A DNA stretch of 64,000 bases, from contig NW_020954719.1 in assembly GCF_900497805.2 (NCBI RefSeq), forward strand, positions 1,426,001 to 1,490,000, given 5' to 3'. Source of the DNA: Vombatus ursinus (Eukaryota; Chordata; Mammalia; Diprotodontia; Vombatidae). Position numbers and translations under genes: made by a program. How positions within the stretch are numbered: the stretch's first letter is position 1; every line of letters begins with the position of its first letter. This document shows positions 45,165 to 56,684 of this stretch, in pieces. Under the pieces are notes generated by a model. That model had not been told where the DNA came from, did not search any database, and saw only the letters and a program-made list of their open reading frames with translations.

Positions 45165-45425
45165 GTATAATAAAAACAACACTGAAAAACAGCAGATTGT
45201 GATGACTAATATTGGTCACACAGGATAGATGATGAAACACTTTCCTTTTTGTATTGATGTAAAGGATTCTGGATATAGAATGTTGCATATGCTGTCAAGG
45301 TTGCTGTGTAGGTTGTTTTGCTTATTTGTTTCATCTTTGTTATAAGGTACAGTTCAGTGACAGAGGGGGTATGGGTCAGGAATTACTTGTAACCTAAAAA
45401 CAAAAAAAATCAATAAAACTTTAAC
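45165..45425 (+). repeat. Unrecognised element with AATAAA tail
   Basis: Starts about GATTGTGATGACTAATATTG and ends AAAATCAATAAAACTTTAA. The end looks like a retroposon 3' end, but I do not know the family. Confidence 0.35.
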
Positions 45426-45478
45426 ATACGTGTATATTATTCTATCGATCTATACATTCTATCAATGTATCTATGTAT

Positions 45479-45625
45479 CTTCCTTCCTTCTTTCCTTTTT
45501 TCTCCTTTCTTTCTTTCTTCCTTCCTTCCTTCCTTCCTTTCTTTCTTTCTTTCTTTGTCTTTCTTTGTCTTTCTTTCTTTCTCTCTCTTTCTTTCTTTCT
45601 TTGTCTTTCTTTGTCTTTCTTTCTT

Positions 45626-45660
<35 letters not shown>

Positions 45661-45670
45661 CTTTTTTTCA
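45479..45670 (+). repeat. (CTTT)n/(CCTT)n pyrimidine microsatellite
   Basis: About 190 bases of pure C/T, mainly CTTT units with inserts of TCTTTG and CTCT. Reading frames through it are artefacts. Confidence 0.97.
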
Positions 45671-45814
45671 TCATCATCTAGCTAACTAGGTAGTGTGGAA
45701 TAAAGGATAGAGAGTTATCCTCAAAACCAGGAAGACCTGGGTTCAAGTCCCATCTCTGATACATACTGGTTATGTGACCCTGGGCAAATCACTTAACCTC
45801 TTGGTGCTCTAGGC

Positions 45815-46030
45815 TAGTGGTGTCAAACTGAAATAGAAATGGGAGCCACTAAACCATACATAAGGATCCCCACAGTTTGCATATTGACAGTTTTAAAATA
45901 TAATATCTATTTTATTATATTTTTATTTATTTTGTTAAATATTTCCCAATTACATTTAATCTGTTTGGGGCTATACTCCGGGAATGTTATGAGCCATGTG
46001 TGGCTCTTAGCCAAATGTGTGACACCTCTG
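45815..46030 (+). mobile_element. Non-autonomous hAT element
   Basis: Inverted ends TAGTGGTGTCAAACTGAAAT and TGTGTGACACCTCTG, with TTGTTAAATATTTCCCAATT inside; a hAT family common in marsupials. Flanks CTCTAGGC and CTCTGTGG are a weak 8-base duplication. Confidence 0.75.
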
Positions 46031-46120
46031 CTCTGTGGGTTGCAACCCCATATGCATTCGTGACCCACAGTTTAAGAAGCACTGAAGGAGTTGTGAGTGG
46101 AAAAAGTTTAAGAATCCCTG
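46031..46120 (-). mobile_element. Short hAT-like element
   Basis: Ends in AAGTTTAAGAATCCCTG, a hAT terminus, and contains GGGTTGCAACCCCATATG. Confidence 0.45.
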
Positions 46121-46206
46121 CAGTCTAGACAGTTCTCTTCAAATAGCAGGAAAAGTGCTGAACTGCATCGGTAGAGGGATTTTCCTCACTTAGGAGTTCT
46201 TTATAC

Positions 46207-46352
46207 CAGGGGTAGGGAACCTGTGGTCTCGAGATCACATGTGGCATTCTAGGTTCTTGGGTGTGGCCTTTTGACTGAGTCCAAGTTTTACAGAACAAAT
46301 AACTGGTCAATATAACTCCTAGCAAGGAAAACAAAGAAGGATACAACCCCTG
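46207..46352 (+). mobile_element. Non-autonomous hAT element
   Basis: Starts CAGGGGTAGGGAACCTGTGG and ends ACAACCCCTG. Related to 22206-22361 (shared TTTTGACTGAGTCCAAGTTT region). Confidence 0.7.
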
Positions 46353-46372
46353 TACTGAACAATACTGTCATC

Positions 46373-46620
46373 ACATATGTGTGTGTATACATGCAAGTCA
46401 CATATATACAAACATACATACACATACGTACACACATATACACACGTACATATATACATATATACATATATACATATACACACATATACATATATACACA
46501 CATATACATACACACATATATACATATATTATGTATACATATATACATACACACATATACATATATACACATATATATACATACATACATACATATGTAT
46601 ATACACACACACACATATAC

Positions 46621-46655
<35 letters not shown>

Positions 46656-46686
46656 TATACACACACACACATACACATACACATAC
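46373..46686 (+). repeat. Compound TACA/TATA/CA microsatellite
   Basis: About 310 bases of alternating purine-pyrimidine sequence. It makes all six frames open, giving false Tyr/His/Ile proteins. Confidence 0.97.
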
Positions 46687-46895
46687 TGACTGGAAAAGAC
46701 CCTGATGTTGGGAAATATTGAAGGCAAAAGGAAAAGGGGATGTCAGAGAATGAGCCAGATATATAGTATCACAGAAACAATAAATATGAACCTGGACAGA
46801 CTGTGAGAGATAGCGGAGGATACAGGAGGGCCTGGCATGCTATGGTCCATAGGGTCAGGAAGAGTTGAACACAACTATATGACTGAAGAACAAAA
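46687..46895 (+). mobile_element. RTE (BovB-related) LINE 3' end
   Basis: CTGACTGGAAAAGACCCTGA, GGCCTGGCATGCTATGGTCC and AGAGTTGAACACAACTATAT match the 3' end of RTE/BovB elements. 5'-truncated. Confidence 0.8.
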
Positions 46896-47719
46896 AGAAA
46901 AAACACTCCCTTATGAAGGATTTATGGAATTTGTAGGATGACAGAAACTAGACCCAATGAGAAGACTGTGGGTTGATATCTGTACCAATAAAAGGAATGC
47001 TCATATCAATGATTAATGTTTTAAAAATGTACTTCCTTTGAAAGACTGTAAGCTCCTCTTTATAAGTTTTACTGCAGAATTATTAGATGCATATGTAATG
47101 CTCCCTCTGATCCTCCACCTTCAGGTTGTACTTGCACTCACAGGTTGGGTCCCTAGAGGGGTTACTACTTGCTCAGATTCTAGGGGTAACCCTATTGATA
47201 GCTATTTCTACTCCTATACCCCCACTAGTATGTTTCTAATGGCAATCTACTATAATATTTAGTTAGCTTTTAGCAAAGACATTTAATAAAATGGTGGATA
47301 GCAAGAAAAATTGGTACAAAAAATTCTACCCAAAAGTCTGGGCACATGCTCTCACAAATACACATCCACAGGAAGAGTAGTTAGAGTACAATAATAACAA
47401 GACAAGTGTAGGGAACACATGTGGCAAAGAATAAATTACACCTTCTGGTACAGGCTGTAAAGTCAGGTTTAGAAGATAGACCTGTAGGAAAGTATCTCAA
47501 AATCTAGTTTATACCTTGTGATTATATTTTGTGCTTTGATGATTGAATAATATTGTGACTACCTCAAGTGAGGTTTCTGGGATATTTATTGAGTTTGGAG
47601 GGGATTCCATGAGTATATTTACTGTATATACTTGAATTTTGAAATTTAACTTTTAAAATTCTGATTTAAAGGCCCTCCTAAAAAAATTTCCAGATTCTAT
47701 ATGAAACTCTGAATCTTCA
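46896..47719. other. Intron sequence with no recognised feature
   Basis: No family or exon identified; a weak L2-like patch (GACTGTAAGCTCCTC) near 47043. Confidence 0.4.
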
Positions 47720-47783
47720 TTTCATAGTACTTACTTTTTTTTTCTTTTTTAAAAAATTCATCATTTATCTTTACCATTCTTTT

Positions 47784-47935
47784 TTTTTCTTTTTGGCTAG
47801 GCAATCGGAGTTAAGTGACTTACTTGCCCAGGGTTACATAGCTTAGTAAGTATCAAGTGTCTGAGGCTGGATTTGAACTCAGGTCCTCCTAACTCCAAGG
47901 CCAGAACTCCATCCACTGTACCACCTAGCTGCCCC
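47784..47935 (-). mobile_element. Marsupial tRNA-derived SINE
   Basis: Antisense copy in the L1 3' UTR with a 16-base repeat: ATCTTTACCATTCTTT at 47768-47783 and ATCTTTAACATTCTTT at 47936-47951. Confidence 0.93.
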
Positions 47936-49916
47936 ATCTTTAACATTCTTTTAAAAAAATTTTTGAGTTTCAATTTCTCTTCTAGCCCACCCATTGAGCA
48001 GACAAGCAATATGATACTAATTATACAGATGAAGTCATACAAAACATATTTACATATTAGCCACATCATAAAAAAGCAAGAAAAATAAAGTGACAAAATC
48101 ATACTTCGATTTGTATTCAAAATTCATCAATTCTCTCTCCAAAGGTGGATAGCATTTTTCATCATGAGTTCTTTGGAATTGTCTTGGATCATTGTATTAA
48201 TCAGAGTAGTTAAATCTTTGACACTTGATCTTCATTACAATATTGCTTTTACTATGTATGGTACTATGTATCCCCTGGTTCTGCTCACTTCACTCTGCAT
48301 CAATTCACATAGGTCTTCCTAGGTTTTTCTAAAAACATCCTGCTCATCATTTCTCATGCAACAATAGTATTCCATCACAGTCATATACCACAACTTGTTC
48401 AGCCATTCTCCGATTGATGGGAATCCTCTCAATTTCCAGTTCTTTGTCACCACGAAAAGGCCTACTATAAATATTTTTGTATATATGGGTCATTTTTCTT
48501 TTTCTTTGATCTCTTTGGGATACAGACCTAGTAGTGGCATTGCTGGTCAAAGGGTATGCACAATTTCATAGCCCTTTGGGCATAGTTCCAAATTGTTCTC
48601 CAGAATGGTTAGACCAGTTCACAACTCTACCAACAGTGTGTTAGAGTCCCAATTTTCCCACATCCTAGCCAACATTTTCTTTTTCCGTCATGTTAGCCAA
48701 TCTGATAAATATAAGGTAGTACTTCAAGAGTTGTTTTAATTTGCATTTCTTTAATCAATAGTGACTTAAAACATTTTTTCATGTGACTATAGAAAGCTTT
48801 GATTTCTTCCTCTGAGAACTGCCTTTTTATATCTTTTGACCACTTGTCAATTGGGGAATGGCACTTATTTTCATACATTTGACTCAGTTCTCAATATATT
48901 TGAGAAATTAGGCCTTTATCAGAGAAATTTGCTATAAAATTTTTACCCCTTTTTCCTACCTTCCTTCTACTTTTGGCTGCATTGGTTTTGTTTGTGCAAA
49001 AACATTTTAATTTCAAGTAATCAAAATTATCCATTATACTTCTTGTGATCCTCTTTCTCTTGTTTGGTCATAAATTCTTCCATTATCCATAAGTCTGACG
49101 TAAAATTTTCCACGCTCCCCTAATTTGCTTATGATATCACCCTTTTATGTCTAAGCCATGTACCTATTTTGATCTTATCTTGGAATATGGTGTAAGATGT
49201 TATTCTATGCCTAGTTTCTGTCAAACCGTTTTCTAGTTTTCCTAGCAACTTTTGTCAAATAGTAAGTTCTTGCCCCCAAAGTTTGAGTTTGGTTTATCAA
49301 ACATTAGATTACTATGGTCATTTGTTACTATATATTGTGTACCTAATCTAATCCACTGATCCACCACTCTCTTTATTAGCCAATACCAGGTTGTTTTGAT
49401 GATTACCACACTGTAATATAGTTTGAAATCTGGTACTGCTAGGCCATCTTTTTCAAATTTTTTCCATTGATTCCCTTGATATTCTTGACCTTTTGTTCTT
49501 CCAGATTATTTTTATTTTTTCTAACTCTATAAAATACTTTTTTGGTAGTTTGATTGGCATGACACTGAAAAAGTTATTTAGGTAGAATTGTCATTTTTAT
49601 TATATTGGTTCAGCCTATCTGAATAATTAATATTTTTCCAGTTGTTTAGATCTGTCTTTATTTGTGTGAAAAATGTTCTGTAATTGTGTTCACATAGTTC
49701 CTGGGTTTGTCTTGGTAGGTACACTTAGAAGTATTTTAAATTGTCTGTAGTTATTTTAAATGGAATTTCTTTTTCTATCTTTTCCTGCTGAGTTTTGTTG
49801 GTAATATATAGAAATGCTGGTGATTTATATGGGTTTATTTTATGTCCTGCAACTCTGCTAAATTTGTTGTTTCAACTAGTTTTTTAGTTGATTCTCTACA
49901 GTTCTCTATGTGGTTG

Positions 49917-50312
49917 GACTATAAGGAAAGCTGAGTGCCACAGAATCAATGCTTTTGAATTGTGATGCTGGAGAAGACTTTTGAGAGTACCTTGGACAGT
50001 AAGGAGATCAAACCAATCAATACTTAAAGAAATTAATTAAGACTATCCTTTGGAAGGACAAATACTAAAACTGAAGCTTAAATATTTTGACCACATAATG
50101 AAAAGACAGGACTCATTAGAAAAGACCCAGATGTTGGGAAAGATTGGAGGCAAAAGGAGAAAGGCCAGCAGAGGATGAGATGGATAGATAGTGTCATGAA
50201 AGCAACAAACATGAGCTTGGACAGACTTTAGGAGATAGTGGAGGGGCCTGGCTTGCTATGATCCATAGGGTCACGAAGAGTTGGACACAACTGAAAGACT
50301 GGACAACAATAC
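49917..50312 (+). mobile_element. RTE (BovB-related) LINE inside L1
   Basis: Sense 3' end of an RTE: GGTTGGACTATAAGGAAAGC, GCTGGAGAAGACTTTTGAGA, AAGACCCAGATGTTGGGAAA and GGGTCACGAAGAGTTGGACA, ending ACTGAAAGACTGGACAACAA. L1 sequence resumes directly after. The last 50 bases resemble the tail of the RTE-tailed SINEs. Confidence 0.88.
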
Positions 50313-50731
50313 CATCGTGTTATCTGCGAAGAGTTGTAATTTTGTTTCTTTACTGTCTATTCTTATTCCTTCAATTTATTTTTCTTGTCTTATTGCTATA
50401 GGAAGCATTTCTAGTACAGTATTGAAATAATAGTTATGATCACAATTTTATTAGGAAGCCTTCTAGCTTATCCTCATTACAGATGATGCTTTCTGATGGT
50501 TTTAGATAGATCCTACTTATTTTAAGAAAAGCTTCATTTATTCCTATGCTAGAAATGGGTGTTATATTTTGTTAAAAGCTTTTTTGTATATATTGATATA
50601 ATCACATGATTTTTGTTGTTTTTGTTATTAATGTGGTAAATTATATTTTTAGTTTTCTTCATATTGAACCAGTCCTGAATTCTGGATATAAATCCTACCT
50701 GACTATACTGTATGATCTTTATTATGTATTG

Positions 50732-51062
50732 CTATAATCTCTTTCCCAGTATTTTATTTATAATTTTTGTATCAGTATTCATTGGGGAAATTTGTTTATA
50801 GTTTTCTTTCTCCATTTTTGCTCTTGCTGGTATCAAAACCTTATTTGTATCATAGAAAGAATTTGGTAAGACTCCTTTATTATTTTCAGATAGTCTATAC
50901 AGTATTAGAATTAATGTTTCTTTAAATGTTTGGTAGAATTCACTTGTAAATTCATTGGGTCCTGATGATTTTTTCTTAGGGAGTTCATTTATGGCTTGTT
51001 GAATTTCTTTTCCTGAAATAGAGTTATTTAAGTATTCTAGAAGGGGAACAAAGAGGCTGAAA
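50732..51062 (-). pseudogene. L1 ORF2 reverse-transcriptase N-terminal piece
   Basis: Reads [35 protein letters not shown] and [20 protein letters not shown], the conserved L1 region just before the first reverse-transcriptase motifs (SPGPDGFT in human L1). Confidence 0.85.
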
Positions 51063-52050
51063 TATGAGGGCAAAGGTGTTTTAGTTTAAGTGTTTATACT
51101 TGCTCCTGGGAGAGGCAATTGTTAAAATTTCAGTGTGAACATGTGTATCTCAGAAAGTGGTAAACACCATGATTCAGGGCTTGATTTAGGGTTTTGTTAA
51201 TTGTTTAGATTTAAGAAAGTGATGGATAAAATATTAATAATAGGCAGATTAAACTGAAAAGTATGTTATATAAACATTTTTTTCAGAGAGCTGGTTGTTA
51301 AACATTTACCATCCTGTATAAGGGTAAGAGACTGGAAATAGAAATCTATCAAAATGTGAGCTACTTAGAAGCTACTCACCATCTTGAGTGTGAAACACTC
51401 TAACCGAGAGCAAGGCTGAAGATGTTAAACTAAGAGGTGTAAAATGATAGAGAAAAATTAGTCCCTTTTCCTCTTCTACTCACTGTGTAGAAATGAATAA
51501 GGCATTGATTGCAACCACAGATTGTGCTGTTTGTAATGAGATTCCGACTAGAAAAAATAACTTTCAAGTCTCCATAATTAATGTATTTGTAAGTGAAATG
51601 ACACAAACCATGCTGCATGAAATGAGTTAAAATTATTAACTGGCTAATGAGGGTGCTCACTGCCTAAGGCAGCAGCATCACATGAAGGACTTTGTGATTA
51701 TGTTCAACAGGCACATCCTCAATCTCTGCCAAAATCTTATCTTCTAAATAAATTATTGATCATATCAGCACCACAATGTTCATCTTCCCCTACAGTGGCC
51801 ATCTTCTTCCTAGTAACCTTTGCCACTTGGCACTGCCAGTCTGATGGGAATGACGGCTGCACCTAGGGTAAGGCTGCTGCCTGGAAGGTGTGTGAGGGGC
51901 TCAGGAAAATTGATGCTGTACCTTTTCTTCCCTCCTACATGGCTGAACACAGGAAATTAGGTTAAAATTAGCATTAAAGCTAGCAGAAAGGGTAAAAGAA
52001 ATCATAAAAGGGCAATAAAAAGCCTAAAACATGTGTGGAGAAGGGATTTT
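51063..52050. other. Repeat-poor intron stretch
   Basis: About 1 kb with no recognised repeat and no exon with AMN1 similarity. GC content is slightly higher near 51780-51950. Confidence 0.45.
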
Positions 52051-52053
52051 TGT

Positions 52054-52212
52054 GGAGGTAGCTAAGTGGCTTGTTGGATAGAGTGCTGATCTTGGAGTCA
52101 TGAACACCTGAGTTCAAATCCCACCTCAGAAACTTATTAGCTGTGTGACCCTACATAAGCCACCCAATTTCACTTAGCCTCAATCATCTGTAAAATGGAA
52201 ATGATGATAATA
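52054..52212 (+). mobile_element. tRNA-derived SINE
   Basis: GGAGGTAGCTAAGTGGCTTG head and TGAGTTCAAATCCCACCTCA box B; MIR-like tail. Confidence 0.75.
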
Positions 52213-52354
52213 GAAATCAGAGCATGTAGGTTCAAATCTCATCTCTGATACTTAATATCTATGTGACCTAGGGCAAGTCACCTAAATTTCTGGGTTTCCT
52301 TATCTATAATATGAGGGGATTGGATTAGATGGCTTTTGAAATGTCCTTTCCAAT
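52213..52354 (+). mobile_element. MIR-type SINE
   Basis: GGTTCAAATCTCATCTCTGA and GGGCAAGTCACCTAAATTTC, ending AATGTCCTTTCCAATC. Confidence 0.7.
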
Positions 52355-52710
52355 CTAAGACAACTCTCAAGGGCTCATAATGAAAAATACTATCCATCCC
52401 CAGAGAAAGAACTTATGGTATCTGCATACAGATTGAAGCATCCTTTTTTTCTAACTTTATTTTTATTGAAGTTTTCCTTTGTCTATGTTTTCTTTCACAA
52501 CACGACTATTATGGATATGTTTTCCATGACTACACATGTATAACCTATATTGAACTGCTTGCCTTCTCTAAGGCAGGGAGGTAGGCAGGAAGGGAGAGAT
52601 AGAATGTGAAACTAAAAGTTTTAAAAATGAATGTTGAAAATTGTTTTTACATGTAACTGGGGAAAAATAAAAAATAAAATACTTAAAAGAAAAAAAAAAG
52701 AAAAAAAAAG
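52355..52710 (+). mobile_element. 5'-truncated L1 3' UTR
   Basis: L1 3' end with A-rich tail and a 16-base target repeat AAATGTCCTTTCCAAT at 52339-52354 and AAATGTCTTTTCCAAT at 52711-52726. Confidence 0.93.
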
Positions 52711-52726
52711 AAATGTCTTTTCCAAT

Positions 52727-53254
52727 TATCCCTGATTTCTGACCTTATGAACTTCTGTATAAAATTAATGTAATTGGTGTCTGTCACTTCTATCCATATC
52801 TCATTTTTCATCATCAGTCTTGCTCAGACAAATCAGGGCACAGTTGTTTTAATTGCATGCCATGCCTCTTTCATTTAGTTTTGCTCTAATTTTGATCTTT
52901 GTCCTATCAGAGTAATGTTATGATTACACAGACAACTGATGGAAGAATGACTACCATGCCTGTAACAAATCATTTCCTATCTTGTTAAAAATAAATCCGT
53001 TTCATTTTTCTGATGTTATTCACTGTTCACCATTTCCAACTCTTTCTGGTTCTTTTATTTAAGAAAATATTTATGATTTATGTAGGCATGAGGCATTTTT
53101 GTAGTATGCTAATCTTTGGCATTTTCCTCTGCATTTAGTAATTGCCACATTTCTCAAATTATTTTTCTTTAGCTTTTTATTTTTTTGGACCAACCGTCTG
53201 ACTTCATTGGTGTGGTAACTCCCTTCACCAATGCAGATCATTTCTTGCTCTGCA
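52727..53254. other. Intron sequence with no recognised feature
   Basis: No repeat or exon seen. Confidence 0.45.
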
Positions 53255-53400
53255 ACTTATAATCCGAGACAAGTGCATAGGCACTGAGAGGTTAAGTTAC
53301 TTATCCATAGTCACATACCCAGTACACATCAGAGGCGATACTGGAACGAAAGTCTCCCTGATTCCGAGACCAGCTGTCATATATCTACTACTGTTTCTCT
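53255..53400 (-). mobile_element. MIR-type SINE
   Basis: Antisense: CACTGAGAGGTTAAGTTACT and CATAGTCACATACCCAGTAC. Confidence 0.6.
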
Positions 53401-53584
53401 ATCTTTAGCTTCTTTCACTCTTATTCAAGTATATTTTTCACTCTTTTCTTGTTCCCACCTACACATTGAAGTCACCAAGCATTATAATATATATTGATTT
53501 AATTTGGAAAGATTTAATTCTTTTCTGCCTCTTCATCTTCTGCAAGATATGATGGCACGTAAACTTCCAGGTATTTTTTATGGC

Positions 53585-54490
53585 TGACTTTTAAATTTTT
53601 TAATTTAATTTTTCAAATGGACAAAAATCCAACTTCTCTCTGTCCTACTCCCCACTCCCCCCACACTGAAAAAAACAAACAAACAAAAACCCCTTCTAAC
53701 AACTATGCATAGTCAAGTAAAGCAAATTCTGACATTGGTCATGTCCAAAGAATATATGCCTCAATCTGTACCCTAAGTCCATCATCTTTATCAGGAAATT
53801 TCATCATGAATCTTCTGGAATTATAGTTGGTCATTGTGTTGATCAGAGTTCTTAAGTGTTTCAAAGTTTTTTGTCTTTATACTGTTGTTGTTTTTATATA
53901 AATAATTCTCTTGTTTCTGTTCGCTTCACTCTGCATCAATTCAGACAAGTTGTCCCAAGTTTTTGTGAAACCATTCCCTTCATCATTCTTATAACATGAT
54001 AGTATTCCATTACATTCATATACCATAATTTGTTCAGCCATTCTCTAACTGATAAGTACTTGCTTAATTTCCAGTTTAATACAAAGAGAGGTACACATGG
54101 GTCCATTTCCTCTTTCTTTGATTTCTTTGAGGATATAGAATTTGTTGTGGTATCACTGAGTCAGAGTGTGCACAATTTAATAACTTTGGGGGCATAGTTC
54201 TACATTGCTTTCCAGAGTAGGTAGTTCTGTTCAAAGTTCCACCAACAATTATTAATGTAACTGTTTTCCCATAGCCTGTCCAACATTTGTCATTTTTCTT
54301 TTATTGTCAACTTTGCCATTCTGATGGGTATGAGATAGAACCTCAAAGTTGCCGTAATTTACATTTCTGTAGTTATTAGTGACTTGGAGCATTTTTCAAA
54401 TGGCTATTGATAGCTCGGATTATTTTCCTAAGAAAACTGCCTGCCATCCTTTGACCATTTATCAATTGGAAAATGGTTGTTTTTTGTAAA
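53585..54490 (-). mobile_element. Old L1 3' end
   Basis: Antisense 3' UTR and ORF2 tail: TATGCATAGTCAAGTAAAGC, TTCACTCTGCATCAATTCAG, GTATTCCATTACATTCATAT. Confidence 0.75.
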
Positions 54491-54740
54491 TACGTCTATC
54501 GTGAGCACTGCAGTATACATGATCAAACATTCTTTGAAATGATGTTTATTTGCCTTTAGATACATGGTAAAATCAACTCTGCCATATCCTTTATTTACCT
54601 GTCCCAGGAGAACCTGTACTGCCCAGAACAGCCCAGTTGTTGCTGAGGGAAGCTGTACAGCATTAAGCAAATCCACTTTCCTGATCAGAGGGCTGGCAAA
54701 ATCTTTTGTAACTCCTTCTTATAAATGTGATAACAGTCTT

Positions 54741-54905
54741 AAGACATAAAGCTGGAAGTGATATCAGAGGCTGTCTTGTATAATCCCTTTGTTTTCCAGA
54801 TTTGAAAACTGAATTCCAGAGATATTAAGTGACTTGCCCAAGGTAAAGCAAGTTGTAAGTGGAGAATTCAGAATTTCAGTCCATGTTTTCTGAATCCTAA
54901 TCCAG
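54741..54905 (-). mobile_element. CORE-SINE/MIR fragment
   Basis: ATTAAGTGACTTGCCCAAGG and AAGTTGTAAGTGGAGAATTC. Confidence 0.65.
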
Positions 54906-55112
54906 CCCTCATTTAATCGAACCATGCTATATTGTTTTAACTTTGATCCCTTTATCTGCCCCTATGGACTATCCAATAATTTCTTCAGAGGACAGTGTCC
55001 TAGAAGATCATTTGAGGTGCTTTTTGTTTTGTTTTATTTTTGCCCTGTGTTGGCTGCTGAGACCCAACTGAGGTAATATTTTTTTTCTCACTAAGCATTC
55101 AATTCATTTTAA

Positions 55113-55350
55113 CTCAACAGACATTTATTAAGTACCTAATACTGTGCTATGTACTGGGAAAATAAAGAAAAAAATTAAATTAAAAAAATCAAAAGCCGTT
55201 CATGCTTTCAAAATAAAATAACCTTAAGAAATAGAGCCCTAACAACCATGGGGGAAGGAGAGAAGTGGAGGAAAAGACCTTAGAATCAGGAGAGGCTTAT
55301 GTCAGAAGTGGTACCTGAGCTCAAAGAACAGAATAAGAGGTTAGGAGTAT
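55113..55350 (-). mobile_element. L2 LINE tail
   Basis: CAACAGACATTTATTAAGTA, ACCTAATACTGTGCTATGTA. Confidence 0.65.
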
Positions 55351-55595
55351 ATACATTAGCTTGACAAAATTTAGTATAATTGTTATTTTAATACACCATA
55401 CAGCATATACTTCATTTTCACACATAGTGCAGTACCATGAAGCAAACCTACAAAAGCAATATATGTGGTAGGTCTAAGCCTTCCAATATCCTTTCCCACC
55501 AAGCATTAATATTAGTTTGACATTTAACCCTCACAGCAAGTTCTGCCCAAAGCAAACCGCCATATGTACAATACAGAGTACCTGCAGAACATCTC

Positions 55596-56495
55596 TACCC
55601 ACAGTGACACCCCAAACTCAACATGTTCCAAACTGAGTATATTATCTTTCCTCCTAAACTTCATCCTTCTGTCTTCATTATGTCTATCTGGGGTAGACAT
55701 CCTTTACCCAGTCTCATTTGTCCAAAAGTTTTGACTTTTAACCTCTCCCTCATCTCTCATACCCATTCAGTTGCCAAATCCTATGGATTTCATTCCTATA
55801 ATATTTATCATATCCATTTCCCCCTCTCTGTTCTCAGTGCCACCATTACCACTTACCCAGACTGTAGTAATTTCACAGCAGGTCTTGCCTCCATTTCATC
55901 TACTACAAAACTAATTCTTCATGCATAGGTCAAGTCATGCTATTTATCTGCTAAAAAAAAAATTTCAGTGTCTCTTTTGCCTTTGAAGTAATATCTAAAG
56001 TCTGTCATTCAAAGCCTTCTACAATCTGGCACCACCCTACCTTTCCAGCTTTTTCTCATATTACTCCCCTTCTACTCTCCACTCTAGTCTAAGTAGACTA
56101 CTCTATATCCTAAGTGCTTATTCTACAGTTATTATTAATAGTAAATAAATGCCTCCTCTGTACTTTTGATTACTTTCCCTGTGACTAGAACTTTCTCTGT
56201 CTCGCTCTATGATTTCATACACATTCAATAAAACCACCTTTCTTCCCTTCTCCCCTCCCCCACCAGACAGTAATCACCTTCTTGACTAAGGGAGCACCTT
56301 TTTTTTGCACTTCTTTAAAGATACTTATTATATATTATTTTGTATTATCTAATATGTGTCATTTCCCCTTACTACAGTTAGCTTCATAAGGGCAAGGACT
56401 ATATGTGTAAATTTTCTATTTCTGTTTATATTCTAATATTCTCCCCAGTATAGTAGAGTGAACTATGTCAGTTAAGGGATTAATGTTTGTTTAAT
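55596..56495 (+). mobile_element. L2 LINE 3' part
   Basis: Sense L2: CCCCAAACTCAACATGTTCC, CAATCTGGCACCACCCTACC, ending in an L2-like tail. Confidence 0.75.
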
Positions 56496-56684
56496 TGAAT
56501 TAAATTAACTGGTTTTTAGTTCCCTGATTCAAAATTCAATAAAAGTAGTTTTAAATTAGCTTTAAGCATGTAATAGAGATGTTGTAATTGAATACTTTAA
56601 GGACCCATTTTTTCCTCTGTGTATTCACTCCATTGATATAGATCATGGCACCACTCCCTTTCTTACCTCTCAACTCTTTTTTTA

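Larger units (their letters stand above)
45680..46206 (+). mobile_element. SINE split by stacked hAT elements
   Basis: tRNA-derived SINE: TTCAAGTCCCATCTCTGATA and GGGCAAATCACTTAACCTCT on the left; CTGCATCGGTAGAGGGATTT and CTTAGGAGTTCTTTATACC on the right. DNA transposons at 45815-46030 and 46031-46120 lie between. Confidence 0.7.
47720..51062 (-). mobile_element. 5'-truncated L1, 3.3 kb, with two nested insertions
   Basis: Antisense 3' UTR (from 47720), ORF2 C terminus (48350-48900) and on to the start of the reverse-transcriptase domain at 50732-51062. Insertions: SINE at 47784-47935 and RTE at 49917-50312. Longest continuous ORF2 stretch in the window, with many frame breaks. Confidence 0.85.

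Noticed and set aside
45430-45689. Open frames of Ser-Phe-Leu or Lys-Glu-Arg repeats
   Set aside because: Translations of the CTTT microsatellite; no gene.
46377-46727. Several overlapping open frames on both strands, rich in Tyr, Ile, His and Thr
   Set aside because: They are all translations of one TACA/TATA/CA microsatellite, which has no stops in most frames.
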